Assembly: GCA_015060925.1 (NCBI GenBank)
Contig: SUXM01000007.1
Coordinates: 49,931 to 113,930, forward strand
Source: Parabacteroides distasonis
Lineage (GTDB): Bacteria > Bacteroidota > Bacteroidia > Bacteroidales > Tannerellaceae
Reading direction: 5' to 3'
Length of the DNA stretch: 64,000 nucleotides
Below, piece by piece: positions 44,001 through 50,652 of the stretch (within the stretch, counting starts at the first letter, position 1; each line of letters starts with the position of its first letter). The notes below the pieces were generated by a model. It searched no databases. It was not told the origin of the DNA and worked only from the letters and a program-made list of their open reading frames with translations. Made by a program: the position numbers and the translations under genes.

Positions 44001-44109
44001 GTTTCACCAGATGAAACTTTTGGTTTCTCACTTGAAACTTCGAGTTTCATAGGCTGAAACTTTTTTCTCATCAGTATGAGAATTTTTCTCATCGTCATGG
44101 AATTCTCAT
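44001..44109. repeat. array of five short palindromes with 21-22-bp period
   Basis: Five imperfect palindromes lie side by side: 44001-44017, 44023-44038 and 44044-44060 with arms GTTTC/GAAAC, then 44065-44082 and 44086-44102 with arms TTCTCAT/ATGAGAA (or ATGGAA). A partial TTCTCAT follows at 44103. Their centres are at 44009, 44030.5, 44052, 44073.5 and 44094, so the period is about 21.5 bp. The third unit contains CATAGGC, the same core as in the array at 8905. The array begins 39 bp after the tamL stop and could also serve as its terminator. Confidence 0.85.
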
Positions 44110-44125
44110 TTACTCCGTATTTATT

Positions 44126-44173
44126 CCCAATTACATGGATTTGCATGAGAATTTATTAACCGTTGATAGTTAG
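44126..44173 (+). pseudogene. 3' remnant of a lost TPR-HTH regulator gene
   Basis: In one frame this piece reads PNYMDLHENLLTVDS followed by TAG. It lines up with the last residues of the regulator encoded at 45300-46964, NTNMGLHEFLLTVDS, also ended by TAG. The upstream part of the frame shows no further similarity and runs into the palindrome array. The simplest reading is that a second regulator gene once stood here and all but its last 15 or so codons was lost, or that its tail was copied with the adjoining leader. Confidence 0.75.
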
Positions 44174-44351
44174 TGTGATAACGCCTGTTTTGTCCATATA
44201 ATAAAAAGAATGGTAGAGGTAATTGATTGGTATTCAATTATCTCTTTGTTGTTTTTACAGATAGTCTGTCCATATTGAATTTCCCTGTTTCCGGTAGGAG
44301 GTATTCCCTTTTTTCTACTTTTGCTCTCGAACTTAAAAATTAAAATATGAG
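44135..44351 (+). repeat. duplicated leader, copy 1
   Basis: This segment repeats at 46926-47145 with roughly 90 percent identity by eye. It includes the last codons of a regulator gene, GTTGATAGTTAGTGTGATAA, an inner stretch TTGATTGGTATTCAATTA that is itself partly palindromic, a -7 box TACTTTTG (44316-44323), and the start codon ATGAGA. It is the only long non-coding direct repeat I see in the window. Confidence 0.9.
44316..44323 (+). promoter_or_regulatory. -7 promoter element in duplicated leader, copy 1
   Basis: TACTTTTG matches TAnnTTTG, 24 bp before the ATG of the short lipoprotein. The same element is preserved in copy 2. Confidence 0.6.
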
Positions 44352-44538
44352 AATTTTATTAATTGTAGGGTTTTTGATGTCTGTATTATCAAGTTGTGAG
44401 AAGGAAGAATTAAATACAAATCTTTCTTTATCTGAAATATCTAATATTAAAATTAGTAATATTAGTGTTACAAAAATTAATGATGGAGTGTTGAATTTTC
44501 CAGGTTATGAATCTTACTATAAGGTGTATTTTGTATGA
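44347..44538 (+). CDS. short (probably truncated) lipoprotein
   Basis: The 63-residue frame begins with a lipoprotein signal (MSVLSSCEKEE, Cys17). The mature part ends KINDGVLNFPGYESYYKVYFV. The pattern DGVLxFxxYESYxKV resembles the N-terminal region of longer Bacteroidales lipoproteins in which it is followed by a few hundred more residues, so this is probably a truncated remnant that kept its start. Its stop codon overlaps the ATG of the barrel gene (ATGA), so translation of the two may be coupled. In the second module there is no such gene. Confidence 0.6.
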   Translation: MRILLIVGFLMSVLSSCEKEELNTNLSLSEISNIKISNISVTKINDGVLNFPGYESYYKVYFV

Positions 44539-45164
44539 ATAATATAGATAATGGAAAAAAAGTTCTTGCTTTATCGTGTTTGATTCTCTTCTTGTTATTG
44601 AAGGTAGAGGTCCTAATCGCTCAAACCAAAAGTGGTTTATTGGCAGGGGTTGGAATGGGATTTGAAAAGTTGTCGATGGATGAAATGAATGCCGATTATG
44701 AAAAAGGTCTACGTTTCGATGATATCTATAATTACAATTTACATTTGGGATATCGTTTTCGTTTTGAACCATCCCGTAAATTGTTCTTTGATATAGATCC
44801 ATTAATGAAACTACAGGCTTTAAAAAGTTGGGATTATTATCCTCCGATTGAAACAAATCCTTATGCTTCCGCAACTGTGATAGCACGTAATGTTAATTTT
44901 CAATTGGCCGTTTCTTCTACTTTTAATTTGAGATTGACAGAACAATTTTATATTGGAGTTGGAGTAGAACCTACTTTGAATATTGTGACAGACGGTAAAC
45001 CTTTTGATATCCCTGTTTTAGGTAGGGTAGGTTTTGATTTGGGAAAAGTAGATGTGGCTGTTACTTATCATCAAGGATTTATGAATGTTGTCCATGACCA
45101 GAAGTACAAAATAGGACGTACATCAGATGTAAGTGTGTCGCTTTTTATTCCATTCAATATATAG
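44535..45164 (+). CDS. small outer-membrane beta-barrel protein A
   Basis: The 209-residue protein has a signal peptide (about 1-30, ending LIAQ) and a single porin-like domain of alternating hydrophobic strands: SGLLAGVGMGFEKL, YNLHLGYRFRFEPSRKLFFDIDPLMKLQ, EQFYIGVGVEPTLNIV, and TSDVSVSLFIPFNI, with an aromatic near the end. It is a paralogue of the protein at 47140-47775; both share GYRFRF.P.RK.F.D.D. and the G.G..PTL..... strand. It probably sits in the outer membrane as an 8- to 10-strand barrel. Function unknown. Confidence 0.75.
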   Translation: MNNIDNGKKVLALSCLILFLLLKVEVLIAQTKSGLLAGVGMGFEKLSMDEMNADYEKGLRFDDIYNYNLHLGYRFRFEPSRKLFFDIDPLMKLQALKSWDYYPPIETNPYASATVIARNVNFQLAVSSTFNLRLTEQFYIGVGVEPTLNIVTDGKPFDIPVLGRVGFDLGKVDVAVTYHQGFMNVVHDQKYKIGRTSDVSVSLFIPFNI

Positions 45165-45191
45165 ATATTAGGATATGAATCTATTTGTCTC

Positions 45192-45226
45192 AAGCTCTGT
45201 GTCCCTTTGGGGATATGGAGCTTTTC
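45192..45226 (+). terminator. hairpin after barrel gene A
   Basis: AAGCTC (45192-45197) pairs with GAGCTT (45218-45223), with further pairing of GTCCC and GGGAT inside, followed by TTC. The same hairpin recurs after barrel gene B at 47809. Confidence 0.6.
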
Positions 45227-45261
45227 TTTGTAAAGAAATTTGTATATAGGATAAAACTCTT

Positions 45262-45269
45262 TATCTTTC
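45262..45269 (+). promoter_or_regulatory. probable -7 element for the regulator gene
   Basis: TATCTTTC differs from TAnnTTTG in the last base. An identical TATCTTTCGG occurs at 47866 before the next gene, which supports both as promoter elements. The regulator ATG is 31 bp downstream. Confidence 0.45.
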
Positions 45270-45299
45270 GGGCGGGAATAATGTAAAAATCTACAGACA

Positions 45300-46964
45300 A
45301 TGAAAAACGGGGTGTTTATCTTATTTGTATGTATGCTTTTCTTCTCTTGTCAACAGGATAAAGAGACGAATCAATTGTTAGATCGGATAGAGTGTTTGGT
45401 TGAGGTTTTACCGGATAGTGCATATACGTTGTTGAATGAACTTGAAAACCCTGACCTTTGGAATGACCAACCGTTTGCCCGTTACTGTATGCTTTACAGT
45501 CGAACGGCTGATAAGCTGTATAAGGATATGCTTTACACCGAACAACTTAATCGTGCCTTGTCTTGGTATCAAACACATGGGACAGCGGAGGAACAGGCTT
45601 GGATGGGATTGTATCTGGGGCGTTCTTATGCCGAAGATAAACTCTTTATCCCGGCTGTAAACTGTTATTCAGAAGCATTGGAATTGGCCAAAGAGAAGGA
45701 GTTATACAATGTGGCAGGGTATATTTGTAGTTATATGAAAGACCTGTATATATATACGAAACAAAGAACGGAAGAAAGACGAAAATGTGAAGAAGCTGCC
45801 ACATATTTTTTGAAATCAGGAAATATGCGAAGTTATGCATTGGCTTTGCGGGATATAGCAAAAACATTAGCTTTTCAAGATTCTTTAGATTTGGCTCTTA
45901 ATACGATGTTGAGGGCTGATTCTATAATTGGAGGCACGAGTGATTCAATTAGTATTTCTTCAGTGAAAAATTATTTAGGAAATATATATGAAGAAATGAA
46001 TGAGTTTGAAAAAGCTAAACAATTATATAACTTAAGTTTAAGTTATATAGATACAATAGAAAAAGGACCAACGTATTTGGCATTGAGTGTATTATATTAT
46101 CGAAAAGATGAATTAGATTCTGCTCGTTTTTATTTAGAAAGAACAAGAGGGTCTCAATCAAATCCTTATACAGTTGTTGATCAATTATATATGGGTTATA
46201 TAATAGAAGAGGATGCCGGGAATATAGAGAAGGCGTTGGATTATTTGGTTCGATACCAAGAGGCGAAAGATTCTTTGTATGATGCCCAAAGGCAGGTGGA
46301 TATTATTGATGCGGAAAAACGTCATAATGTGGTGACATTGCATCGTGAGACTCGGCGGTTGGAACGTAGCCGGTATCGTTTGATTACAATTGTCGTTTTT
46401 CTGTGTCTTGTATGTGTATTGATTTATCAGATTCAAGAACGGAGACGACTTCAAAAGATAAATGAGATACAGAATTTGTTGGAGGAAAAAGAGAGGCAAT
46501 TGGTGTTGTTAGGTCAACGGATTGAGGAGAAAGATGTCGCATTAGAGACGTTGGAACAGATCCGAAAAGAAAGAGACGGTGTGTTGTCAGATTTGGCAGT
46601 TTTACGAAATGAAAAACTTCAAACATCTGCTTTGGTTAAAAAATTGCGTAAACAGAGCCAAAGAGTAGATACGGCAGGGAAGAATGTGTTGAAAGTGACA
46701 GAAGAACGAAACTTGATACTCTTGATTCAATCGATTTATCCTTCAATCGCTGTTTTTATGGATAAAAATCCATTTGGATTGACGGAAGCAGAAAAGCAAA
46801 TATGCTATTTGAGTTTCCTTCAATTGAGCTTAAATGAAGAGGCCGTACTTTTGGATATAAATCCGGATTCGGTAAATAAACGCCGACTTCGGGCGCGTCA
46901 GAAATTGAATTTGACCAATACGAATATGGGTTTACATGAGTTTTTATTAACCGTTGATAGTTAG
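45300..46964 (+). CDS. membrane-spanning TPR-TM-HTH regulator
   Basis: The 554-residue protein starts with a lipoprotein-like signal (LFFSCQQDKE, Cys17). A periplasmic array of TPR-like helical repeats follows (residues about 30-340, for example AWMGLYLGRSYAEDKLFIPAVNCYSEAL and VKNYLGNIYEEMNEFEKAKQLYNLSL). A membrane segment lies at about 361-378, a coiled coil at about 380-460, and a C-terminal helix-turn-helix at about 495-554 (LTEAEKQICYLSFLQLSLNEEAVLLDINPDSVNKRRLRARQKL). The layout suggests a one-protein sensor that reads a periplasmic signal and binds DNA at the membrane. The flanking barrel genes are its likely targets, by position. Confidence 0.8.
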   Translation: MKNGVFILFVCMLFFSCQQDKETNQLLDRIECLVEVLPDSAYTLLNELENPDLWNDQPFARYCMLYSRTADKLYKDMLYTEQLNRALSWYQTHGTAEEQAWMGLYLGRSYAEDKLFIPAVNCYSEALELAKEKELYNVAGYICSYMKDLYIYTKQRTEERRKCEEAATYFLKSGNMRSYALALRDIAKTLAFQDSLDLALNTMLRADSIIGGTSDSISISSVKNYLGNIYEEMNEFEKAKQLYNLSLSYIDTIEKGPTYLALSVLYYRKDELDSARFYLERTRGSQSNPYTVVDQLYMGYIIEEDAGNIEKALDYLVRYQEAKDSLYDAQRQVDIIDAEKRHNVVTLHRETRRLERSRYRLITIVVFLCLVCVLIYQIQERRRLQKINEIQNLLEEKERQLVLLGQRIEEKDVALETLEQIRKERDGVLSDLAVLRNEKLQTSALVKKLRKQSQRVDTAGKNVLKVTEERNLILLIQSIYPSIAVFMDKNPFGLTEAEKQICYLSFLQLSLNEEAVLLDINPDSVNKRRLRARQKLNLTNTNMGLHEFLLTVDS

Positions 46965-47145
46965 TGTGATAACGCCTGTTTTGTCTATATGATAAAAAGA
47001 GTAGCAGAGGTAATTGATTGGTATTCAATTATCTATTTGTTGTTTTTATTGATTCTCTGTCCATATCGAATTTCCCTGTTTCCGGCAGGAGGTGTCCCCT
47101 TTTTTCTACTTTTGCTCTCGAACTTAAAAATTAAAAAGTATGAGA
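46926..47145 (+). repeat. duplicated leader, copy 2
   Basis: This is the partner of 44135-44351. Here the left end is the true 3' end of the regulator gene (HEFLLTVDS, stop at 46962-46964), and the right end runs into the start codon of barrel gene B. The spacing between the -7 box and the ATG is two bases longer than in copy 1. Confidence 0.9.
47107..47114 (+). promoter_or_regulatory. -7 promoter element in duplicated leader, copy 2
   Basis: TACTTTTG matches TAnnTTTG and is identical in surroundings to the element at 44316. It lies 26 bp before the barrel gene B start. Confidence 0.6.
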
Positions 47146-47775
47146 AGTAACAAATGTATGATGAATAAGATTTTATTTTTATTTCTGTTTGTTTCAACGA
47201 CAGTGTTTGCTCAAGTAGAACATGGTATTTTGGTTGGTGGTGGTATCGGTTTATCTTTGCAAGACAATCAAAATATTATACCACCATCTACAGAGTTTCA
47301 ACATAACCATCAATTGAAAGGAAATGGCATGATTGGTTATCGTTTTCGTTTCTTTCCAGAACGAAAATCCTTTTGTGATTTAGATTTAACAATTGGTTTC
47401 CAAGGAATGAAAACTAAAAAATATTATCCATACTACTCTAATGAAGGTCAAGGGAATGGTGAATTTGTTGGAGCTGAGGGGAAGAGTCTTCATGAGTTTA
47501 TTATGCCTATATCTATTTCGGGTAGTTGGAATTATCGATTCTCTGATAAGTTTTATGGTGGTTTGGGTATTGCTCCTACGCTTTATGTGCAACCAAAAGC
47601 TGTTTTTGATTTGGGAATAAAAGCCAAGATAGGTTATCGGGTTAGTCCTTGTTGTGAATTATCACTCTCTTATCAGTATGGTTGTTTGAATACGTTGAAA
47701 CATTTCAGTGAACCTTCTTTAGGAAGAAAAGGACATATTTCTGATTTGATGTTATCGGTCTATGTCCCCTTTTAA
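47140..47775 (+). CDS. small outer-membrane beta-barrel protein B
   Basis: The 211-residue protein has a signal peptide (best from the internal Met pair, MMNKILFLFLFVSTTVFAQ) and a porin-like barrel: HGILVGGGIGLSLQD, MIGYRFRFFPERKSFCDLDLTIGFQG, DKFYGGLGIAPTLYVQPK, CCELSLSYQYGCL and ISDLMLSVYVPF, ending in Phe as many outer-membrane proteins do. It is a clear paralogue of barrel A. The first seven residues (MRSNKCM) may be a leftover of the start of the lipoprotein gene kept in module 1; translation could start at residue 1, 7 or 8. Confidence 0.75.
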   Translation: MRSNKCMMNKILFLFLFVSTTVFAQVEHGILVGGGIGLSLQDNQNIIPPSTEFQHNHQLKGNGMIGYRFRFFPERKSFCDLDLTIGFQGMKTKKYYPYYSNEGQGNGEFVGAEGKSLHEFIMPISISGSWNYRFSDKFYGGLGIAPTLYVQPKAVFDLGIKAKIGYRVSPCCELSLSYQYGCLNTLKHFSEPSLGRKGHISDLMLSVYVPF

Positions 47776-47808
47776 GTGAAGAAAGGAAATTATCTCCTAT
47801 TTGTCTCA

Positions 47809-47840
47809 AGCTCTGTGTCTCTTTTGGGGGGCATGGAGCT
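47809..47840 (+). terminator. hairpin after barrel gene B
   Basis: AGCTC (47809-47813) pairs with GAGCT (47836-47840) within sequence very similar to that after barrel gene A, including the preceding CTATTTGTCTCA. Confidence 0.5.
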
Positions 47841-47865
47841 GACTTTGTTATTGGGGATTTTTTTG

Positions 47866-47873
47866 TATCTTTC
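47866..47873 (+). promoter_or_regulatory. probable -7 element for the 47904 gene
   Basis: TATCTTTC, followed by GG as at 45262, stands 31 bp before the ATG at 47904, the same distance as in front of the regulator gene. Confidence 0.45.
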
Positions 47874-47903
47874 GGATATAAATAAAAAAAGGTTTTATTG
47901 ACG

Positions 47904-48476
47904 ATGAAGAATGTTTTGTATGTCTTATTTTTATTTTTAAGCCAAGGTTTATTGGCGCAATCTGAATGTGATACTTTAAAAGGACATTATTCTAATTATA
48001 TTTATAGGAAATATACTTCATCAGTATATAGAACAGAATATAGTTCATTTATAGTTTATGCAGAGGGATCTAAGTTGGATAATGCAGATCAAGGGAATTT
48101 TCCAATGTATCCACGTCCTACTCTGTTTTTAAGGAATATGAAAGTTCTAAATCAATTATTGAAAGAAAACATTAAACCTTATATAGAACCGAGTCATATT
48201 GATTTGGGAGAAATTTTTAAGCTTGATCTTTATTTTAATGAAAAGGGAGAAATATTGGAATTATATTTTACTTATCGTCACGAATTAAAGATACCTGTAG
48301 TGGCAATAGAAAATTTGGATCGTGGAATAAAAGAGAGTTGTTATATTGCAATCAGTGGCTCTAAGGCTATATTTGAAGGGGCAAATTTTCATAGGTTTGT
48401 TTTTGCTTTTCCTTTAGAAGATATATTTAATGAAAATCTTCCGGATGAAGATTTGAAAATCCGATTGTGGTGGTAG
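47904..48476 (+). CDS. uncharacterised secreted protein
   Basis: The start is the ATG at 47904 (190 residues, MKNVLYVLFLFLSQGLLAQ), since this opens a proper signal peptide ending LLAQ. The mature part is a mixed alpha/beta protein with LRNMKVLNQLLKENIKPYIEPSHIDLG and LDLYFNEKGEILELYFTYRH, and it ends LKIRLWW. I do not recognise the family with confidence; the NEKGEILELYF block resembles small Bacteroidales proteins with a TonB-C-like or MORN-like strand pattern. It is the last gene of the AT-rich accessory block. Confidence 0.65.
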   Translation: MKNVLYVLFLFLSQGLLAQSECDTLKGHYSNYIYRKYTSSVYRTEYSSFIVYAEGSKLDNADQGNFPMYPRPTLFLRNMKVLNQLLKENIKPYIEPSHIDLGEIFKLDLYFNEKGEILELYFTYRHELKIPVVAIENLDRGIKESCYIAISGSKAIFEGANFHRFVFAFPLEDIFNENLPDEDLKIRLWW

Positions 48477-48583
48477 AATAAAAGGAATAGTCAATGGAAA
48501 GAAAAGTTTTTATTTGAAAGTGAGTTATGGAGGAAATGGAGAAGCAGATTTTTAAACTCTAATAATGAAAAAGAAGGAAAAAG

Positions 48584-48614
48584 TTTGTTATTTACAGAAA
48601 TAGTATTACCTTTG
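48584..48614 (+). promoter_or_regulatory. promoter of the tRNA-Arg gene
   Basis: TTTG (48584-48587), 19 bp, TACCTTTG (48607-48614) is a perfect match to the Bacteroidetes consensus, 18 bp before the mature tRNA. Confidence 0.75.
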
Positions 48615-48632
48615 CACCACGAAAATAAGGAT

Positions 48633-48706
48633 GGTCGGGTAGCTCAGCTGGATAGAGCAACAGCCTTCTAAGCTGTGGGTCCTGGGTTCGAATCCCAGCC
48701 TGATCA
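48633..48706 (+). tRNA. tRNA-Arg (anticodon TCT)
   Basis: The cloverleaf folds by eye: acceptor GGTCGGG with CCTGATC (two G-T pairs), D arm GCTC/GAGC, anticodon arm ACAGC-CTTCTAA-GCTGT with anticodon TCT, and T arm CTGGG-TTCGAAT-CCCAG. The discriminator base is A. CCA is not encoded. It reads AGA codons. The gene stands alone with its own strong promoter and terminator. Confidence 0.95.
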
Positions 48707-48748
48707 CAAAGGGATTGCGAGTTGGTTCGTAATCCCTTTCTTTTTTTG
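48707..48748 (+). terminator. terminator of the tRNA-Arg gene
   Basis: AAAGGGATT pairs with AATCCCTTT (inner GCGA/TCGT pairing also possible) and is followed by CTTTTTTT. Confidence 0.85.
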
Positions 48749-48755
48749 TAAATAA

Positions 48756-48788
48756 TTGATATAAAATAAAGAATAAACCTTAAATTTG
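48756..48788 (+). promoter_or_regulatory. promoter of the tandem EEP genes
   Basis: TTG (48756-48758), 22 bp, TAAATTTG (48781-48788). The spacing is at the upper limit. The first gene begins 38 bp downstream. Confidence 0.5.
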
Positions 48789-48826
48789 CATATTTCGTTA
48801 GGGAGGAAATATTTAAATACTATAAA

Positions 48827-49702
48827 ATGAAAAAGATTTTGTCCGTTTGTTTAGGAGGTTTGTTGGCTGGATTCGGATTGCAATCTTGTATGAATGGGAC
48901 AGCCTCTACTGAATGTAAAAGTGAGATGATTGTAGCAAGCTATAATTTGGCTTGTGGAGGTCCGGAACACCATCCGAGTTATTGGGAACCTCGTAAAGAG
49001 GGGGTAAAGAGTGTCATTAATTTTTATGACTTTGATGTATTTGGCACACAGGAAGGGTTTAAATTTCAGTTGGATGATTTAGTGGCAGATGGAGAGTATG
49101 CTTATATCGGTGGCGGTCGTGAAGATGGAAAAGATAAAGGGGAACATTCGGCTATTTTGTATAAGACTGCCCGTTTTGATGTGTTGGAACAGGGTACATT
49201 TTGGCTATCGGATACTCCGGACACTCCGGGATTGGGATGGGATGCCAAATGTTGTTTTCGTGTTTGCTCATGGGGTAAGTTCTTGGATAAAACCTGTAAC
49301 AAAGAATTTTATGTTTTTAACTCTCATTATGACCATGAAGGGGTAGTAGCTCGCAGAGAATCGTCTAAATTGGTGCTATCTCGTATTCGTGAAATCGCAG
49401 GTGAAAATGCAACCGTTTTCTTTACCGGTGACTTGAATGCGATCCCGACAGAAGAACCGATTATGATGATTGCTTCTGATGGTCTGTTCAGTGATTCATA
49501 CCAAATTACGAAGGAATCTCCTTTTGGGACGACCAATACTTTCAATGGATGGAATATTAACAATCCGGATACCTATAAGCGTATTGATTATATATGGGTG
49601 ACAAAGGACGTAACGGTCGAAAAATATGGCGTATTGAATGATGTTCACTATGGCCGTACTCCGTCTGATCATTATCCTATCATGACTAAAGTTGTTTATT
49701 AG
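48827..49702 (+). CDS. endonuclease/exonuclease/phosphatase-fold lipoprotein, copy 1
   Basis: The 291-residue protein has a lipoprotein signal (GFGLQSC, Cys21) and a single EEP domain. ASYNLACGG opens the fold, QEGFKFQL gives the metal-binding Glu, NSHYDHEGVVARRES the active-site His/Asp, FFTGDLNAIPTEEP the GDxN motif, and SDHYPIM the final Asp-His pair. The family cleaves phosphodiesters in DNA, RNA, lipids or inositol phosphates; being secreted, this one may act on extracellular nucleic acids or phospho-compounds. A tandem paralogue follows after 20 bp. Confidence 0.88.
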   Translation: MKKILSVCLGGLLAGFGLQSCMNGTASTECKSEMIVASYNLACGGPEHHPSYWEPRKEGVKSVINFYDFDVFGTQEGFKFQLDDLVADGEYAYIGGGREDGKDKGEHSAILYKTARFDVLEQGTFWLSDTPDTPGLGWDAKCCFRVCSWGKFLDKTCNKEFYVFNSHYDHEGVVARRESSKLVLSRIREIAGENATVFFTGDLNAIPTEEPIMMIASDGLFSDSYQITKESPFGTTNTFNGWNINNPDTYKRIDYIWVTKDVTVEKYGVLNDVHYGRTPSDHYPIMTKVVY

Positions 49703-49722
49703 TAATTTATAATTTATTGTAT

Positions 49723-50589
49723 ATGAAAAAGTTAATTGTTGTATGTTGTGCCGTTTTAATGGGATTGGCAGGACAGTCTTGCGTAGAACCTACTGCAAAG
49801 AAAGAAACGTGTGAAATGAATGTAGCGACATTCAATTTAAGATGTGATGTGAAAGTTGATAGCTTGAATCGTTGGCCGTATCGTAAAGAGTTTTGTAAAA
49901 ACTTGGTACGTTTCCATGATTTTGACATTTATGGTATCCAGGAAGGTTTCAAACATCAGGTAGATGGTTTATGTGAATTGGAAGGATATGCCTATATCGG
50001 TGGTGGCCGTGATGATGGTAAGGATAAAGGGGAACATGCGGCTATCGTTTATAAAACAACTCGTTTTGATTTGTTGGATAGTGGTAACTTCTGGTTCTCA
50101 GAAACACCGGATGTTCCGGGATTAGGTTGGGATGCGAAATGTTGCTTCCGTATCTGCTCTTGGGGTAAATTCCGTGATAAAGAAACAGGTAAAGAGTTCT
50201 TGTTCATCAACTCTCATTTTGACCACGAAGGGGTAGTGGCTCGTCGTGAGTCTTCTAAGTTGTTATTGGCTCGTATCCGTGAAATTGCAGGTGAAAATAT
50301 GACTGTGTTTGCTACAGGTGACTTTAATGCTGTTCCTGATGATGAACCGATGGTTACACTTGCTTCTGATGGTTTGTTGGTGGATGCTTATAATATCACC
50401 AAAGAACCTCCTTTCGGTACAACCGGTACATATAATGGCTGGACTGCTACCATGGAAAGAGACATCCGTATCGACTATGTTTGGGTTACAAAGAATGTGA
50501 CAGTTGAAAAATATGGCGTATTGAATTTGGTTCAATATGGACGTACACCGTCTGACCACTTCCCCGTAATGGCAAAAGTCTCCTTCTAA
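49723..50589 (+). CDS. endonuclease/exonuclease/phosphatase-fold lipoprotein, copy 2
   Basis: The ATG at 49723 (288 residues) is preferred to the in-frame TTG two codons earlier. The lipobox is GLAGQSC (Cys20). It is closely similar to the copy before it, sharing AYIGGGR-DGKDKGEH, LGWDAKCCFR-CSWGKF, HEGVVARRESSKL and VEKYGVLN, with all EEP catalytic motifs intact (QEGFKHQV, NSHFDHEG, ATGDFNAVPDDEP, SDHFPVM). It is a tandem duplication with both copies apparently functional. It is followed by a strong bidirectional terminator. Confidence 0.88.
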   Translation: MKKLIVVCCAVLMGLAGQSCVEPTAKKETCEMNVATFNLRCDVKVDSLNRWPYRKEFCKNLVRFHDFDIYGIQEGFKHQVDGLCELEGYAYIGGGRDDGKDKGEHAAIVYKTTRFDLLDSGNFWFSETPDVPGLGWDAKCCFRICSWGKFRDKETGKEFLFINSHFDHEGVVARRESSKLLLARIREIAGENMTVFATGDFNAVPDDEPMVTLASDGLLVDAYNITKEPPFGTTGTYNGWTATMERDIRIDYVWVTKNVTVEKYGVLNLVQYGRTPSDHFPVMAKVSF

Positions 50590-50600
50590 GGTGAAAAGAA

Positions 50601-50652
50601 TTAAAGATAAAAAAAAGGATGTTCGATCAGAACATCCTTTTTTTTATCTTTA
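50601..50652. terminator. bidirectional terminator between EEP copy 2 and the esterase gene
   Basis: A perfect inverted repeat of over 20 bp (core AAAGGATGTTC, 5-nt loop, GAACATCCTTT) with A-run and T-run flanks lies between convergent genes; its right end reaches the esterase stop codon. Confidence 0.9.

Noticed and set aside
44001..44109. Possible CRISPR or attachment site
   Set aside because: Repeats vary in arm sequence, spacers are 4-6 bp, and no integrase or cas gene is near.
44135..47145. Insertion sequence flanked by direct repeats
   Set aside because: The repeated segment contains a gene tail, promoter and start codon, not a transposase or terminal inverted repeats; a tandem module duplication explains it better.
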